DNA from: Chthonomonadales bacterium
GTDB taxonomy: Bacteria; Armatimonadota; Chthonomonadetes; Chthonomonadales; CAJBBX01
Length of the DNA: 64,000 nt
Direction of reading: 5' to 3'
Assembly: GCA_020849275.1 (NCBI GenBank)
Contig: JADLGO010000034.1
Coordinates: 62,001 to 126,000, forward strand
Shown here piece after piece: positions 26,543 to 33,798 of this stretch (positions are counted from its first letter, which is position 1; every line of letters begins with the position of its first letter). A program made the translations under genes and the position numbers. The notes under the pieces were generated by a model. It searched no databases and was not told the origin of the DNA. It saw only the letters and a list, made by a program, of their open reading frames with translations.

Positions 26543-27121
26543 ATGGAGTCGTTGCGCGCCCTGATCGCCGAGGATGAGTCGCTCACCCGAACCATCCTGC
26601 GAGCACGCCTCGAGAAGCTGGGCCACGAGGTCGTCGCCGAGGCGGAGAACGGTGTCCAGGCCGTGGAAGCTGCCCGCGCCCATCATCCGGAGGTGATCAT
26701 CATGGACATCCAGATGCCGGAGATGGACGGGATCGAGGCGGCCCGGCGCATCATGACCGAGAACCCGTGCGCCATCCTCTTCCTCACTGCCTTCAGCGAC
26801 CAACCGCTTGTGGAGAGCGCGAGTGAGGTGGGCGCGATCGCCTACCTGATGAAGCCGTTCCGCAAGGACGATCTCTCGCCCGCTCTGGAGGTGGCGGTCC
26901 GCCGCTACCGCGAGTTGCAGGGCCAGATGCAGGAGATCTCCGCGCTGAAGGACGCGCTCGAAACGCGCAAAGTGGTCGAGCGCGCGAAGGGGATCCTGAT
27001 GCAGCGGCACGGCCTCACCGAGGACGAGGCCTTCAAGAAGATTCACTTCCAGGCCCGCAACCAGAACAAGAAGATGCGCGAGATCGCCGAGAGCATCATC
27101 ACGGCCTCCGAGCTCATCTGA
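26543..27121 (+). CDS. orphan response regulator with ANTAR RNA-binding output domain
   Basis: The protein has 192 residues: a receiver domain (1-120) and an ANTAR domain (about 132-188). The phosphoacceptor is Asp55 in VIIMDIQMPEMDG, with acidic Glu10-Asp11 and the Lys in YLMKPF. ANTAR hallmarks are the coiled linker ALKDALETRKVVERAKGILM, QRHGLTEDEAF and the last helix. ANTAR proteins bind paired RNA hairpins and prevent transcription termination, often for nitrogen genes (NasR, AmiR, EutV). No histidine kinase gene is adjacent. The start follows AGAGGGGAAAGG. It lies divergent from argF, 336 bp away, with a strong promoter. Its targets in this genome are unknown; the short leader could itself be a target, but I see no clear dual hexaloop motif. 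Confidence 0.92.
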   Translation: MESLRALIAEDESLTRTILRARLEKLGHEVVAEAENGVQAVEAARAHHPEVIIMDIQMPEMDGIEAARRIMTENPCAILFLTAFSDQPLVESASEVGAIAYLMKPFRKDDLSPALEVAVRRYRELQGQMQEISALKDALETRKVVERAKGILMQRHGLTEDEAFKKIHFQARNQNKKMREIAESIITASELI

Positions 27122-27124
27122 CCC

Positions 27125-27139
27125 CGCCGCCCGGCGGCG
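27125..27139. terminator. short GC hairpin after the ANTAR gene
   Basis: CGCCGC (27125-27130), a 3-nt loop, then GCGGCG (27134-27139), directly after the ANTAR stop at 27121. It has no T tract. It may terminate the ANTAR transcript before the next gene at 27156, or simply be GC-rich spacer. Confidence 0.35.
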
Positions 27140-27155
27140 CGCCCGAGCGTCCACC

Positions 27156-28025
27156 ATGGATCGCACCGATCACCGGCTGCCCGGCCTCCGTGCCGGGCAG
27201 TCGCCCATAGGGCCCCTTCGTCGCGGCGGCCCCGTGCTTGCCGCAGCCCTCGCCGTCGCCGGCCTCGGAGCGGCTCTCGCCGGTCCGAGCACGACCGACG
27301 GCTTCCGAACGCTCGCTCCGCGCGGCGCCGCACGGAGCGGCTCCCTGCGCGCCACCCTGTCGCGCCTCGGCATCGGCGGCGATGTCTCGGCGCGCTACGT
27401 GCTGGCCCGCGTGAGGGCCACCGACGCACACGGCGCCCCCCTGCCGGTCGTGCGCGGCGCGCGCATCGGCCTTCTGCCGGCGCCGAGGCCGGCGGCGTCG
27501 CCCCCCGAAGAGGACCCCCCCGACGGCGAGCTCTACCTCTCGCTCTCCAACGTGCCGGAGGCGACGCTACGCGCCGCCACGGGAGTGGTGGTGGAGCTCG
27601 ACGCGGCGGCGCTCGCGCCCAGCGCCCTGTGGGAGCGCGTACCGGTTCCGGCTTCCGCCGCGGCCGTCGCCGCGCTCAAGCCCTGGCGGTCGGCCGACGG
27701 CGCCGCCCGGGTGGTCGCCGCCGGCCGCGCCACTGTGGCGGCGGTTCTGGGCGGGGCGCCGCTCCGCACCGTCACGCTGACCGTCGTTGAGCGGAGCCGG
27801 CGCCGCATGCCGACACCGGGCCACGTGGCCCTCGTGGCGCCGGGCCTGCGCCAAACGCGGTGCGCGGCGCGCAGGACCGCCACCGACTGGCGGTACGACG
27901 CGTCCGGCGTGGTGGCCGAAGGCGCACCCGCCCCGGCGTCGGTCACCGTGCGCTTCTACGCGGCCGCCGCGGTGCGACGCGCGCTCAGGCACCACCGGTT
28001 CGCGTTCAAGGACGTGCGCTTCTGA
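27156..28025 (+). CDS. exported or membrane-anchored protein of unknown function
   Basis: The 289-residue protein is of no family I recognise. Residues 24-42 (GGPVLAAALAVAGLGAALAG) form a signal or membrane anchor after a 23-residue charged leader. The rest is rich in Ala, Arg and Val and beta-like: ARYVLARVRATDAHGAPLPV resembles a secreted beta-sandwich, and SVTVRFYAAAAVRRAL occurs near the end. Plus-strand coding is favoured by G/C-rich third positions and by the fit between the neighbouring plus-strand genes, but an opposite-strand frame (27567-28424) is also open, so the call is moderate. The start at 27156 has no strong ribosome site. Confidence 0.5.
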   Translation: MDRTDHRLPGLRAGQSPIGPLRRGGPVLAAALAVAGLGAALAGPSTTDGFRTLAPRGAARSGSLRATLSRLGIGGDVSARYVLARVRATDAHGAPLPVVRGARIGLLPAPRPAASPPEEDPPDGELYLSLSNVPEATLRAATGVVVELDAAALAPSALWERVPVPASAAAVAALKPWRSADGAARVVAAGRATVAAVLGGAPLRTVTLTVVERSRRRMPTPGHVALVAPGLRQTRCAARRTATDWRYDASGVVAEGAPAPASVTVRFYAAAAVRRALRHHRFAFKDVRF

Positions 28026-28061
28026 CCATCGCCCCACCCCGCTGAGGAGGCACCCGCTCCC

Positions 28062-28886
28062 ATGCGCTTCCCGTATCGGCTTGCCGCCATCGACCTCGAC
28101 GAGACGCTGCTTGGCCCCGACCATCGCATCGCCGCCCGCAACGCCGCGGCCATCCACGCGCTCGCCGCGCGCGGTGTGGAATGCGTGATCGCCTCCGGTC
28201 GCATGCATGTGGCCACCACGCGCTACGCCGAGGAGCTCGGCCTGGCCGGCCCGATCATCTCGTACAACGGGGCCATGGTGCGCCCTTCCACCGACACGAT
28301 CGCCTGGCGACATGTCCGCATGGCCCCCGGGCCCGCGGCCGAGGTCGCGCGTATGTGCGCGGACCGTGGCCTCCACCTGAACTACTACCTGGACGATCGC
28401 CTTCTCATCGCGCGCCGAACGCAATGGGGCGACCTCTACCTGCGGCGGACTGGCTCTCCTGTCGAGGTCGTCGGCGACCTGACGGCGCTGGAGGGCTCAC
28501 GGCCCACCAAGCTTCTCATCGTCGATTCCCCGGAGGCGACGGACGCCCTTATGGCGGAGTGCCGCTCGCGCTACGGGCCGGCGCTCTACATCACGAAGAC
28601 CAACGCCGAGTACCTGGAGTTCATGGACCCGACCGTGAGCAAGGCGGCGGCCCTGGCCTTCGTCGCCAGGCGATTTGGCATCGCGCGCGCCGAGTGCATG
28701 GCGTTCGGCGACGGCGCCAACGACGCGCCGATGATCGCGTGGGCCGGGCTCGGCATCGCGATGGCCGGTGGCAGCGCCCAGGCGCTCGCAGCGGCGGACC
28801 GGTTGGCGCCTGCCTACGAGGAGGACGGTCTTGGCCGGGCCATCGAGGAGCTTCTGGCCGTCCACGGGGCCAACCCACCTGCCTGA
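28062..28886 (+). CDS. Cof-type HAD-IIB phosphatase
   Basis: The 274-residue protein is typical of Cof/YidA-type phosphatases. Motif I is AAIDLDETLLGPDHRI (nucleophile Asp and second Asp), motif II is VIASGR, motif III is the Lys in VSKAAALAFV, and motif IV is AFGDGANDAPMI. The C2-type cap lies between motifs II and III (about residues 85-190). All catalytic residues are present. These enzymes dephosphorylate sugar phosphates or nucleotides such as pyridoxal phosphate or FMN; the specificity is not readable. GAGGAGG lies 12 nt before the ATG. Confidence 0.92.
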   Translation: MRFPYRLAAIDLDETLLGPDHRIAARNAAAIHALAARGVECVIASGRMHVATTRYAEELGLAGPIISYNGAMVRPSTDTIAWRHVRMAPGPAAEVARMCADRGLHLNYYLDDRLLIARRTQWGDLYLRRTGSPVEVVGDLTALEGSRPTKLLIVDSPEATDALMAECRSRYGPALYITKTNAEYLEFMDPTVSKAAALAFVARRFGIARAECMAFGDGANDAPMIAWAGLGIAMAGGSAQALAAADRLAPAYEEDGLGRAIEELLAVHGANPPA

Positions 28887-28890
28887 GGAA

Positions 28891-28906
28891 GGCGGCACGG
28901 GCCGCC
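28891..28906. terminator. short hairpin after the HAD gene
   Basis: GGCGGC (28891-28896) pairs with GCCGCC (28901-28906) around ACGG, starting 4 nt after the HAD stop. No T tract. A weak terminator candidate. Confidence 0.35.
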
Positions 28907-29009
28907 GATATGCCTACAAGGCCCCGGCCCGGTCACCCGATTCAGCGCCGCGCGGGCGGGAGCGTCCGGCATGGGCCGGGAGCCGGGACGTTGCGACCGG
29001 AGCGCCACG

Positions 29010-30386
29010 ATGAGTGAACAGCCACAGGACGGCCAACTCGAGCTAGCCTTCGACGCAGACCGGACGCTGGCATACGCCACCATCTCGCCGCCACGCCCGG
29101 GCGGGCGCGCCGTCACGGCGCAGGCCCTGATGGCCGCCCTCCGCGCGGAGGGCGTCGTCTACGGCATCCGCGAGGCAAACATCCTCAAGGCGGTTCGCCT
29201 GGCCGACGAGTCCGGCGTGACGGCCATCCGCGTCGTCGTGGCCCAGGGAGTTCTCCCCGTCAACGGACGCGACGCCCAGGTTCTCTGGAAGGTCGACGTC
29301 GCCGCCGCATCGGCGCCGCTCCCGCGTCTGGCCGAGCGAGTGCCCGACTTCGCGCTGCTTCCCGATAGCCGCCGCGTTGCCGCCGGCCAGATCCTGGCCA
29401 GTATCATCCCCGCCCGCCCGGGCACGCCGGGCCGCACGCTGACCGCGCCACTCCGGCGCGTGCCCCAGAGCGTTGGACGCGATTCCCCGCTGACGCCGGC
29501 GGGAGGGGTCCACGTCTCCGAGGACGGCCTGCAGTTAAGTGCCGCCGTCGACGGCTTCCTTGAGCTCCGCAACGATATCCTGACCGTTCACCCGGCACGC
29601 GTGGTGCGCGGCGACCTGGAACCGGGAGAGCACGAGGTTCCGTGCAGCCTGGCGGTCACCGGCTCCATGCGCCGCGGCGGCTACGTCCGCGCGCGCGGCA
29701 GCCTCACCGTCGCGGGCACCGCCATCTCGGCAGCTCTCCGGGCCAGCGGCGACATCTGCCTGGTCCGAGCCGGGCGCTGCACCATCGTGGGCGACGGCGA
29801 CGTGCACATCGGCGAGGCCGTGCAGCATTGCGACATCGTGGCGCGCGGGCGCATCCTCGCCCGCCCCGGCACGCGAATCGTGGGGGGAAACCTCTCGGCG
29901 AGCCGAGGGATCGCGGTCGCCAATGTCGGCACCAGCGGCTACGAGGCGACGCGGCTCCAGGTCGGCGTCGATGCCCACAGCGCGTACCGCCTGCGCGAGA
30001 TCGCGGACGAAATCGCGGCCTGCGAGGGTAGTATAGATAAGATCGCGCACTCGCTGCGGCCATTGGGCGTGGCGAGCGGCGCCTCGCTGCCTCCACGCAA
30101 ACTCGAGTTGGTGCAGCAGCTCGTCGAGCAGCGACGAACGCTCGAGGGTCGCGTCCGCAGTCTGCACGGCGAGCGGCGTCAGTGCCTGTTGAGCGCCAAC
30201 GCGTCGGTTGCGGCCCTCATCGTCGTCTCCGACACGGTTTTCCCGGGCGTGACGGTGAGCATTGGGGCGGCGACCCTGCTTGTGGAGGAGCCGCGGACCG
30301 GCATTGCGTTCCGGCCGTCGGCCTCGGGCCGTGGCGTGGAGACGGTCTCGCTGACGGCACGGGAGGGCGTCGCGAACGCTGCGTGA
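29010..30386 (+). CDS. FapA family (DUF342) polymer-forming protein
   Basis: The protein has 458 residues with the DUF342/FapA architecture: an N-terminal domain (about 1-130), then a right-handed beta-helix (about 150-320) with rungs such as GDICLVRAGRCTIVGDGDVH and DIVARGRILARPGTRIVGG, a coiled-coil pair (about 325-395, LREIADEIAACEGSIDKIA) and a C-terminal beta segment (VSDTVFPGVTVSIGAATL). FapA-type proteins influence flagellar, division or surface processes in several phyla; the role here is unknown. The ATG at 29010 is chosen because it begins MSEQPQDGQLEL. The codons near 30030-30043 (GGTAGTATAGATAAG) are unusually AT-rich for the gene. Confidence 0.8.
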   Translation: MSEQPQDGQLELAFDADRTLAYATISPPRPGGRAVTAQALMAALRAEGVVYGIREANILKAVRLADESGVTAIRVVVAQGVLPVNGRDAQVLWKVDVAAASAPLPRLAERVPDFALLPDSRRVAAGQILASIIPARPGTPGRTLTAPLRRVPQSVGRDSPLTPAGGVHVSEDGLQLSAAVDGFLELRNDILTVHPARVVRGDLEPGEHEVPCSLAVTGSMRRGGYVRARGSLTVAGTAISAALRASGDICLVRAGRCTIVGDGDVHIGEAVQHCDIVARGRILARPGTRIVGGNLSASRGIAVANVGTSGYEATRLQVGVDAHSAYRLREIADEIAACEGSIDKIAHSLRPLGVASGASLPPRKLELVQQLVEQRRTLEGRVRSLHGERRQCLLSANASVAALIVVSDTVFPGVTVSIGAATLLVEEPRTGIAFRPSASGRGVETVSLTAREGVANAA

Positions 30387-30415
30387 GCGGGCCTGCGTGA
30401 CGGGAGGATCCGGCC

Positions 30416-30748
30416 GTGGACAGCCGCTTCAGGGTGACCCGCCTTGTTCGGACGCACACCTCCGAGATCTACCTGATCTGGGAGGGCGAGCGGCGCGTCG
30501 GGCAGGTGGACGTCCACTTCGCCCACGACACGATCCACGCCACCATCATCTTCGAGGCCGACCTTCCCGTCTCGGACGAGGAGGAGTTGCTGGCCCACAT
30601 CGACGACGACATCGTCTCCTCGTACATGCCCCGTTTCGAGCGCGAGGACTTCGTCGCGCACGTCTTCCGCGGCGAAGAGATCAGCCGGTACACCGACTGC
30701 TCGGGCGCCGTCGACGACATGGAGGGCGACGAGGACCACGAGGACTGA
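30416..30748 (+). CDS. acidic small protein of unknown function
   Basis: The 110-residue protein starts at a GTG preceded by GGGAGGATCC. The first 45 residues are beta-rich (FRVTRLVRTHTSEIYLIW, then GQVDVHFAHDTIHATIIF) and the rest is markedly acidic, ending GDEDHED. There is no signal peptide or membrane helix. I recognise no family. It lies between the FapA gene and the VanX-like gene; the next gene begins 1 nt after its stop, so it is in an operon with the dipeptidase. Confidence 0.6.
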   Translation: MDSRFRVTRLVRTHTSEIYLIWEGERRVGQVDVHFAHDTIHATIIFEADLPVSDEEELLAHIDDDIVSSYMPRFEREDFVAHVFRGEEISRYTDCSGAVDDMEGDEDHED

Positions 30749-30749
30749 C

Positions 30750-31685
30750 GTGGGCCCCGGATCTCCGGAGCCGATCGCGGCGCTCAACCGCGTGAAGGTC
30801 CTGGAGAGCGGCGAGCCGCTGGTCGACATTCGCAACCACTGCCCACGCGTTCTTGTCGCCGACGCCTCCTGTGCCTACCTGCGCGCCACGGCGGCCACGA
30901 TGGTCGCGGCGGCGCAGGAGGGCCTGCCCGGGGGCCACCGGCTCCGCGTCACCACCGCACTGCGCACGCTCGGCATCCAGCGCGGCTACTACGAGGCCTA
31001 CTACCGGCGCCTCCAGGAGGAGCACCCGAGCTGGCCGCGCTCGGCCTTGCGCCGAGCGGCGAACCGCTTCTTCGCGCCCGTTGACCAGCCCGCGCCGCCC
31101 GGCCACTGCACGGGCGGCGCGGTCGACGTGCAGCTCGTGCTGCCGGATGGCGAGACGGCCGACCTGACGAGTCCCCTGGAAGGGTGGCGTGCCGCGCCAA
31201 CCTGGGTCAGCGGCCTCTCTGCGGCGGCGCGCCGCAGCCGGGACATGATGGTCGACGCCATGCTCTCCGTCGGCTTCTCCAACTGTCGGGATGAGTTCTG
31301 GCACTACTCCTATGGCGACTCGGCGTGGGCCGCTCGCACCGGCTCCCCTACCTGCCCGTACGGCCTCGTGGACGCGCCGATCGAGGTGGACGCGCTCGGC
31401 GATGGATGTGCCCCCGCGTCCGTGACGCGCGAAGGAAAGGCCGCATGGCGCTGCTATCCCGTTGCGACCGATGGGGGCCACGGACTGCAGGTACGCGTCC
31501 GCTGGGCCGCGGGTCGCGAGGTGACGTTGACCGTGGCCGCCGCGGGCGCCGGCGCCCTGTGGGGGAGCGCTGACCGGGCGGCCTGGAACCGACTCGAGGC
31601 GGTGCGCGACGGGGATTCGCTCGTCGCCACCCTCCGGCCCACCGTCGACTGCCTCTACGTGCGGCTCGCGAGTCCGGACGAGTGA
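30750..31685 (+). CDS. VanX/DdpX-type D-Ala-D-Ala dipeptidase with C-terminal extra domain
   Basis: The 311-residue protein starts at a GTG one nt after the previous stop. The M15D zinc motifs are visible: GHCTGGAVDVQL (His119, Asp126) and DEFWHYSYGD (catalytic Glu182, His185). VanX and DdpX are about 200 residues, so the last 120 residues (VDALGDGCAPASVTREGKAA onward, beta-rich) are an extra domain of unknown role. The enzyme would cleave D-Ala-D-Ala or a related dipeptide in peptidoglycan turnover. No vanH, vanA or ligase gene is near, so resistance is not implied. No signal peptide is seen. Confidence 0.85.
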   Translation: MGPGSPEPIAALNRVKVLESGEPLVDIRNHCPRVLVADASCAYLRATAATMVAAAQEGLPGGHRLRVTTALRTLGIQRGYYEAYYRRLQEEHPSWPRSALRRAANRFFAPVDQPAPPGHCTGGAVDVQLVLPDGETADLTSPLEGWRAAPTWVSGLSAAARRSRDMMVDAMLSVGFSNCRDEFWHYSYGDSAWAARTGSPTCPYGLVDAPIEVDALGDGCAPASVTREGKAAWRCYPVATDGGHGLQVRVRWAAGREVTLTVAAAGAGALWGSADRAAWNRLEAVRDGDSLVATLRPTVDCLYVRLASPDE

Positions 31686-31719
31686 CGGCGCCGCCTCGGC
31701 CTGGTGAAGGCGGAAAAGT

Positions 31720-31749
31720 GCGTCGTGCCGCGGGAGGACGGCACGACGC
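31720..31749. terminator. perfect 11-bp hairpin; reads as a terminator for minus-strand transcription
   Basis: GCGTCGTGCCG (31720-31730) and CGGCACGACGC (31739-31749) are exact complements around an 8-nt loop. Reading the minus strand, the stem is followed by ACTTTT, a short U run; the plus-strand side has no T tract. It lies 35 bp after the VanX-like stop. It may stop minus-strand read-through from the gene at 32747-33220. Confidence 0.55.
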
Positions 31750-31914
31750 CGAGGGTCTTGAGAGCGCTCAGACGATGGAGTACGACGGGGCGATGCGCGC
31801 CCTGAGAGCCGCTCGCCGCCGTCAGGGTAGAGTCTACACGCCAACGGCTTCGGCGGCTGTGACGCCGGTAACGGCCCGCGTGTCTGTTTCCGCACGGGCT
31901 CGGCGGCGCGACTG

Positions 31915-32799
31915 ATGGTGCGCGGAGCATGGCGCCGCGTCCACCGGGTCGCCTCGGCCTATGCGCGCCACTTCGGCAGTCTGGTGGCCGCCGCGGTATC
32001 CTTCCAGATGCTCCTCTCGCTCGTGCCCTTGCTGACCCTGGGCGTCGCGGTCACGGGGTGGCTGCTGGGGGGGTCCGAGCCCGCCGTCGAAGCCGTGCGC
32101 AGGGCGACGGAGGCTTCCCTGCCCGGGAGCGGCGACCTGGTCTACGGAGCGCTGCGCACGGTGCACCGCGACAGCGGGTGGCTGGGGCTGATCGGCGGGG
32201 CAGGCCTGGTCTTCACGGCCAGCACGATCTTCGCGATGCTCGAGAGCGCCTTCAACCTCATCTTCCACGTTGAGAAGCCCCGGCGATGGCTGGTGCAGCG
32301 CCTCCTTGCTCTCGGCACAGCGGCCCTCGCGCTGGTGCTGCTCCTACTGTCCATCGGCCTCACTTCGGCGACGGCCTACGTGCTCCGCGTGCGCATCCCG
32401 CTCCTGCGCCGCGCGGCCGGCGACTTCGAGCCACTCCTTCTAGCCTCCGGCGTCCTCGTTCCGCTGATCGTCTCGATCACGCTCTTCACTCTGCTCTACC
32501 GGATCGTGCCGAACACCACGATCTCCACGCGCGCCGCGGTGGCCGGCGGGGTCTTCGCCGGCACCGGTTGGGAGGTGGCCAAGCACCTCTTCACGATCTA
32601 CATTGCGCACTTCGCCAACTACGACCGCGTCTACGGCTCGCTCGGGGGGATCGTCGTGCTGATGGTGTGGGTCTACTTCTCGTCGAGCATCCTGGTCGTG
32701 GGGGCTGAGGTGGCCGCCGACGTAGCGTCGGAGGCCAGGGACTCACTCAGTCATCGTCCGTCGGCGCCAGCCGACAACGGGGAACGAGACGGGCGATGA
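31915..32799 (+). CDS. YihY/BrkB-family membrane protein
   Basis: The 294-residue inner membrane protein has six predicted helices, for example SLVAAAVSFQMLLSLVPLLT, ALALVLLLLSIGLTS and SLGGIVVLMVWVYFSSSILV. It carries the YihY hallmarks FQMLLSLVPLL near the N-terminus, the PNTTI-x-x-R-A-A-V-A-G stretch (IVPNTTISTRAAVAGG) and the YGSLGGIVVLMVWVYFSS ending. Older annotation calls this family ribonuclease BN, which is wrong; the true role is probably transport. The final 53 nt overlap the convergent Cys-cluster gene (32747-32799). No good ribosome site precedes the ATG. The 229-bp gap before it holds the hairpin at 31720-31749. Confidence 0.88.
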   Translation: MVRGAWRRVHRVASAYARHFGSLVAAAVSFQMLLSLVPLLTLGVAVTGWLLGGSEPAVEAVRRATEASLPGSGDLVYGALRTVHRDSGWLGLIGGAGLVFTASTIFAMLESAFNLIFHVEKPRRWLVQRLLALGTAALALVLLLLSIGLTSATAYVLRVRIPLLRRAAGDFEPLLLASGVLVPLIVSITLFTLLYRIVPNTTISTRAAVAGGVFAGTGWEVAKHLFTIYIAHFANYDRVYGSLGGIVVLMVWVYFSSSILVVGAEVAADVASEARDSLSHRPSAPADNGERDGR

Positions 32800-33220
32800 G
32801 CGCGGCGTGCGCGCGCTCCAGGTCGCGCACCATGCGGCGGACTCTGGCAAGCGTCTTGCGGTCGAGCTCGCGGTGCATCACCGGGCAGATGTGGGCCGTG
32901 CAGCCGAACGGGCGCAGGTCGCGCGGGAATGTGCAACCGCACGTGCCCAGGTACTCGCACGGCTCGGAGGGCCGCTGCGCGTCGTCCGGCCGCAGCGCGG
33001 CCCCGATCTGCCTGGCCGCCCGCGCCACCGGATCCTCGCCTGCCGTCGCCGGTGGGCGCCATCCAGCTCCCTGCGCGAGCAGGACGTCGGTCGGCGCGAT
33101 GCGGGCCGGGCGGACACAGCAGGGCTGCGCGCAGGTGGCGCAGTGGGTCGACGTGAAGGCGTCGAACTCCTGGCGCAGCGCGCGCTGCGCCTTCCGGTAC
33201 TCGTCGAGCGGACTGCTCAC
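32747..33220 (-). CDS. YkgJ-like Cys-cluster (iron/zinc-chelating) protein
   Basis: The 157-residue protein has a Cys-rich core: CATCAQPCC at about residues 24-32, then CEYLGTCGCTFPRDLRPFGC, followed by HICPVM. This pattern of CxxCxxxCC plus later cysteines resembles the YkgJ zinc/iron-chelating domain family, whose biochemistry is not known. I chose the GTG at 33220 (MSSPLDEY) because upstream frame sequence would overlap the plus-strand gene at 33314; the open frame itself runs to 33472 and no start has a strong ribosome site. Its 3' end overlaps the YihY gene by 53 nt in antisense orientation, so expression of the two could interfere. Confidence 0.65.
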   Translation of the reverse strand: MSSPLDEYRKAQRALRQEFDAFTSTHCATCAQPCCVRPARIAPTDVLLAQGAGWRPPATAGEDPVARAARQIGAALRPDDAQRPSEPCEYLGTCGCTFPRDLRPFGCTAHICPVMHRELDRKTLARVRRMVRDLERAHAALIARLVPRCRLAPTDDD

Positions 33221-33313
33221 GCCGCGCTGCGCCCGCGGTGCGCGCGCCGGGGGTAACGAGTCTCGAGCGGACCGCCGATGATTGAGATGAGACGCCACGG
33301 AAGGAGCCGCGCC

Positions 33314-33523
33314 ATGGACCACCGCGAGCCCGGCGACGTGCGGGTCGCCGCCCATCGGTTCGTCATCTCGGCCATCCTCTCTCTCGCCATACTCGCCGGC
33401 GGCATGGCCTGGACCTGGTCGATCGGGCAGCGCAACAACCGCACCGCGCACCAACTCGGCCACCTCAAGCACGCCATCGACGGCGGCGCCGTCGACGCCG
33501 CCGGACCGGGGACACAGCGATGA
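33314..33523 (+). CDS. single-helix membrane protein of 69 residues
   Basis: The start at 33314 follows AAGGAGCCGCGCC. A charged N-terminus (MDHREPGDVRVAAHR) is followed by one helix (FVISAILSLAILAGGMAWTW), then a polar tail rich in Asn, His and Gly. No family is recognised. It overlaps the next gene by 4 nt (ATGA at 33520), so the two are cotranslated small membrane proteins. Confidence 0.6.
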   Translation: MDHREPGDVRVAAHRFVISAILSLAILAGGMAWTWSIGQRNNRTAHQLGHLKHAIDGGAVDAAGPGTQR

Positions 33524-33732
33524 GCGCGCGCCGCCTGGTGCTCCTCTCGCTCGCCATGCCCGTGCTCTGCGCAGCCCTCGCCGCCGGCATCGTCGCGCAG
33601 CAGTACGCGCGCGGGCGCTCGCTGCGCCGGGACCTGAGCCGGTACCACCACATCGCGCGAGGCCTGGCCGCGGCGAGCCGCGCTTCCACGGTCACACACC
33701 CGCATGACCACCTGAACCACGGCGAGCACTGA
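33520..33732 (+). CDS. single-helix membrane protein of 70 residues with His-rich tail
   Basis: The start ATG overlaps the preceding stop (ATGA). Residues 5-26 (RLVLLSLAMPVLCAALAAGI) form a signal-anchor helix. The C-terminal end HPHDHLNHGEH holds five His in eleven residues, plus two Asp/Glu, a likely metal-binding tail. I know no family for it. With the preceding protein it forms a two-gene unit; a role in metal handling is only a guess. Confidence 0.6.
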   Translation: MSARRLVLLSLAMPVLCAALAAGIVAQQYARGRSLRRDLSRYHHIARGLAAASRASTVTHPHDHLNHGEH

Positions 33733-33798
33733 TCGTCCCGTCGGCGATCAGGTCCCGCTGCACCGACGCGCGCCAGCGCGCCCGGGTCCTAGCGTGCC

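Noticed and set aside
27567-28424. 285-codon minus-strand frame
   Set aside because: It crosses the well-supported HAD phosphatase gene on the plus strand and has no domain.
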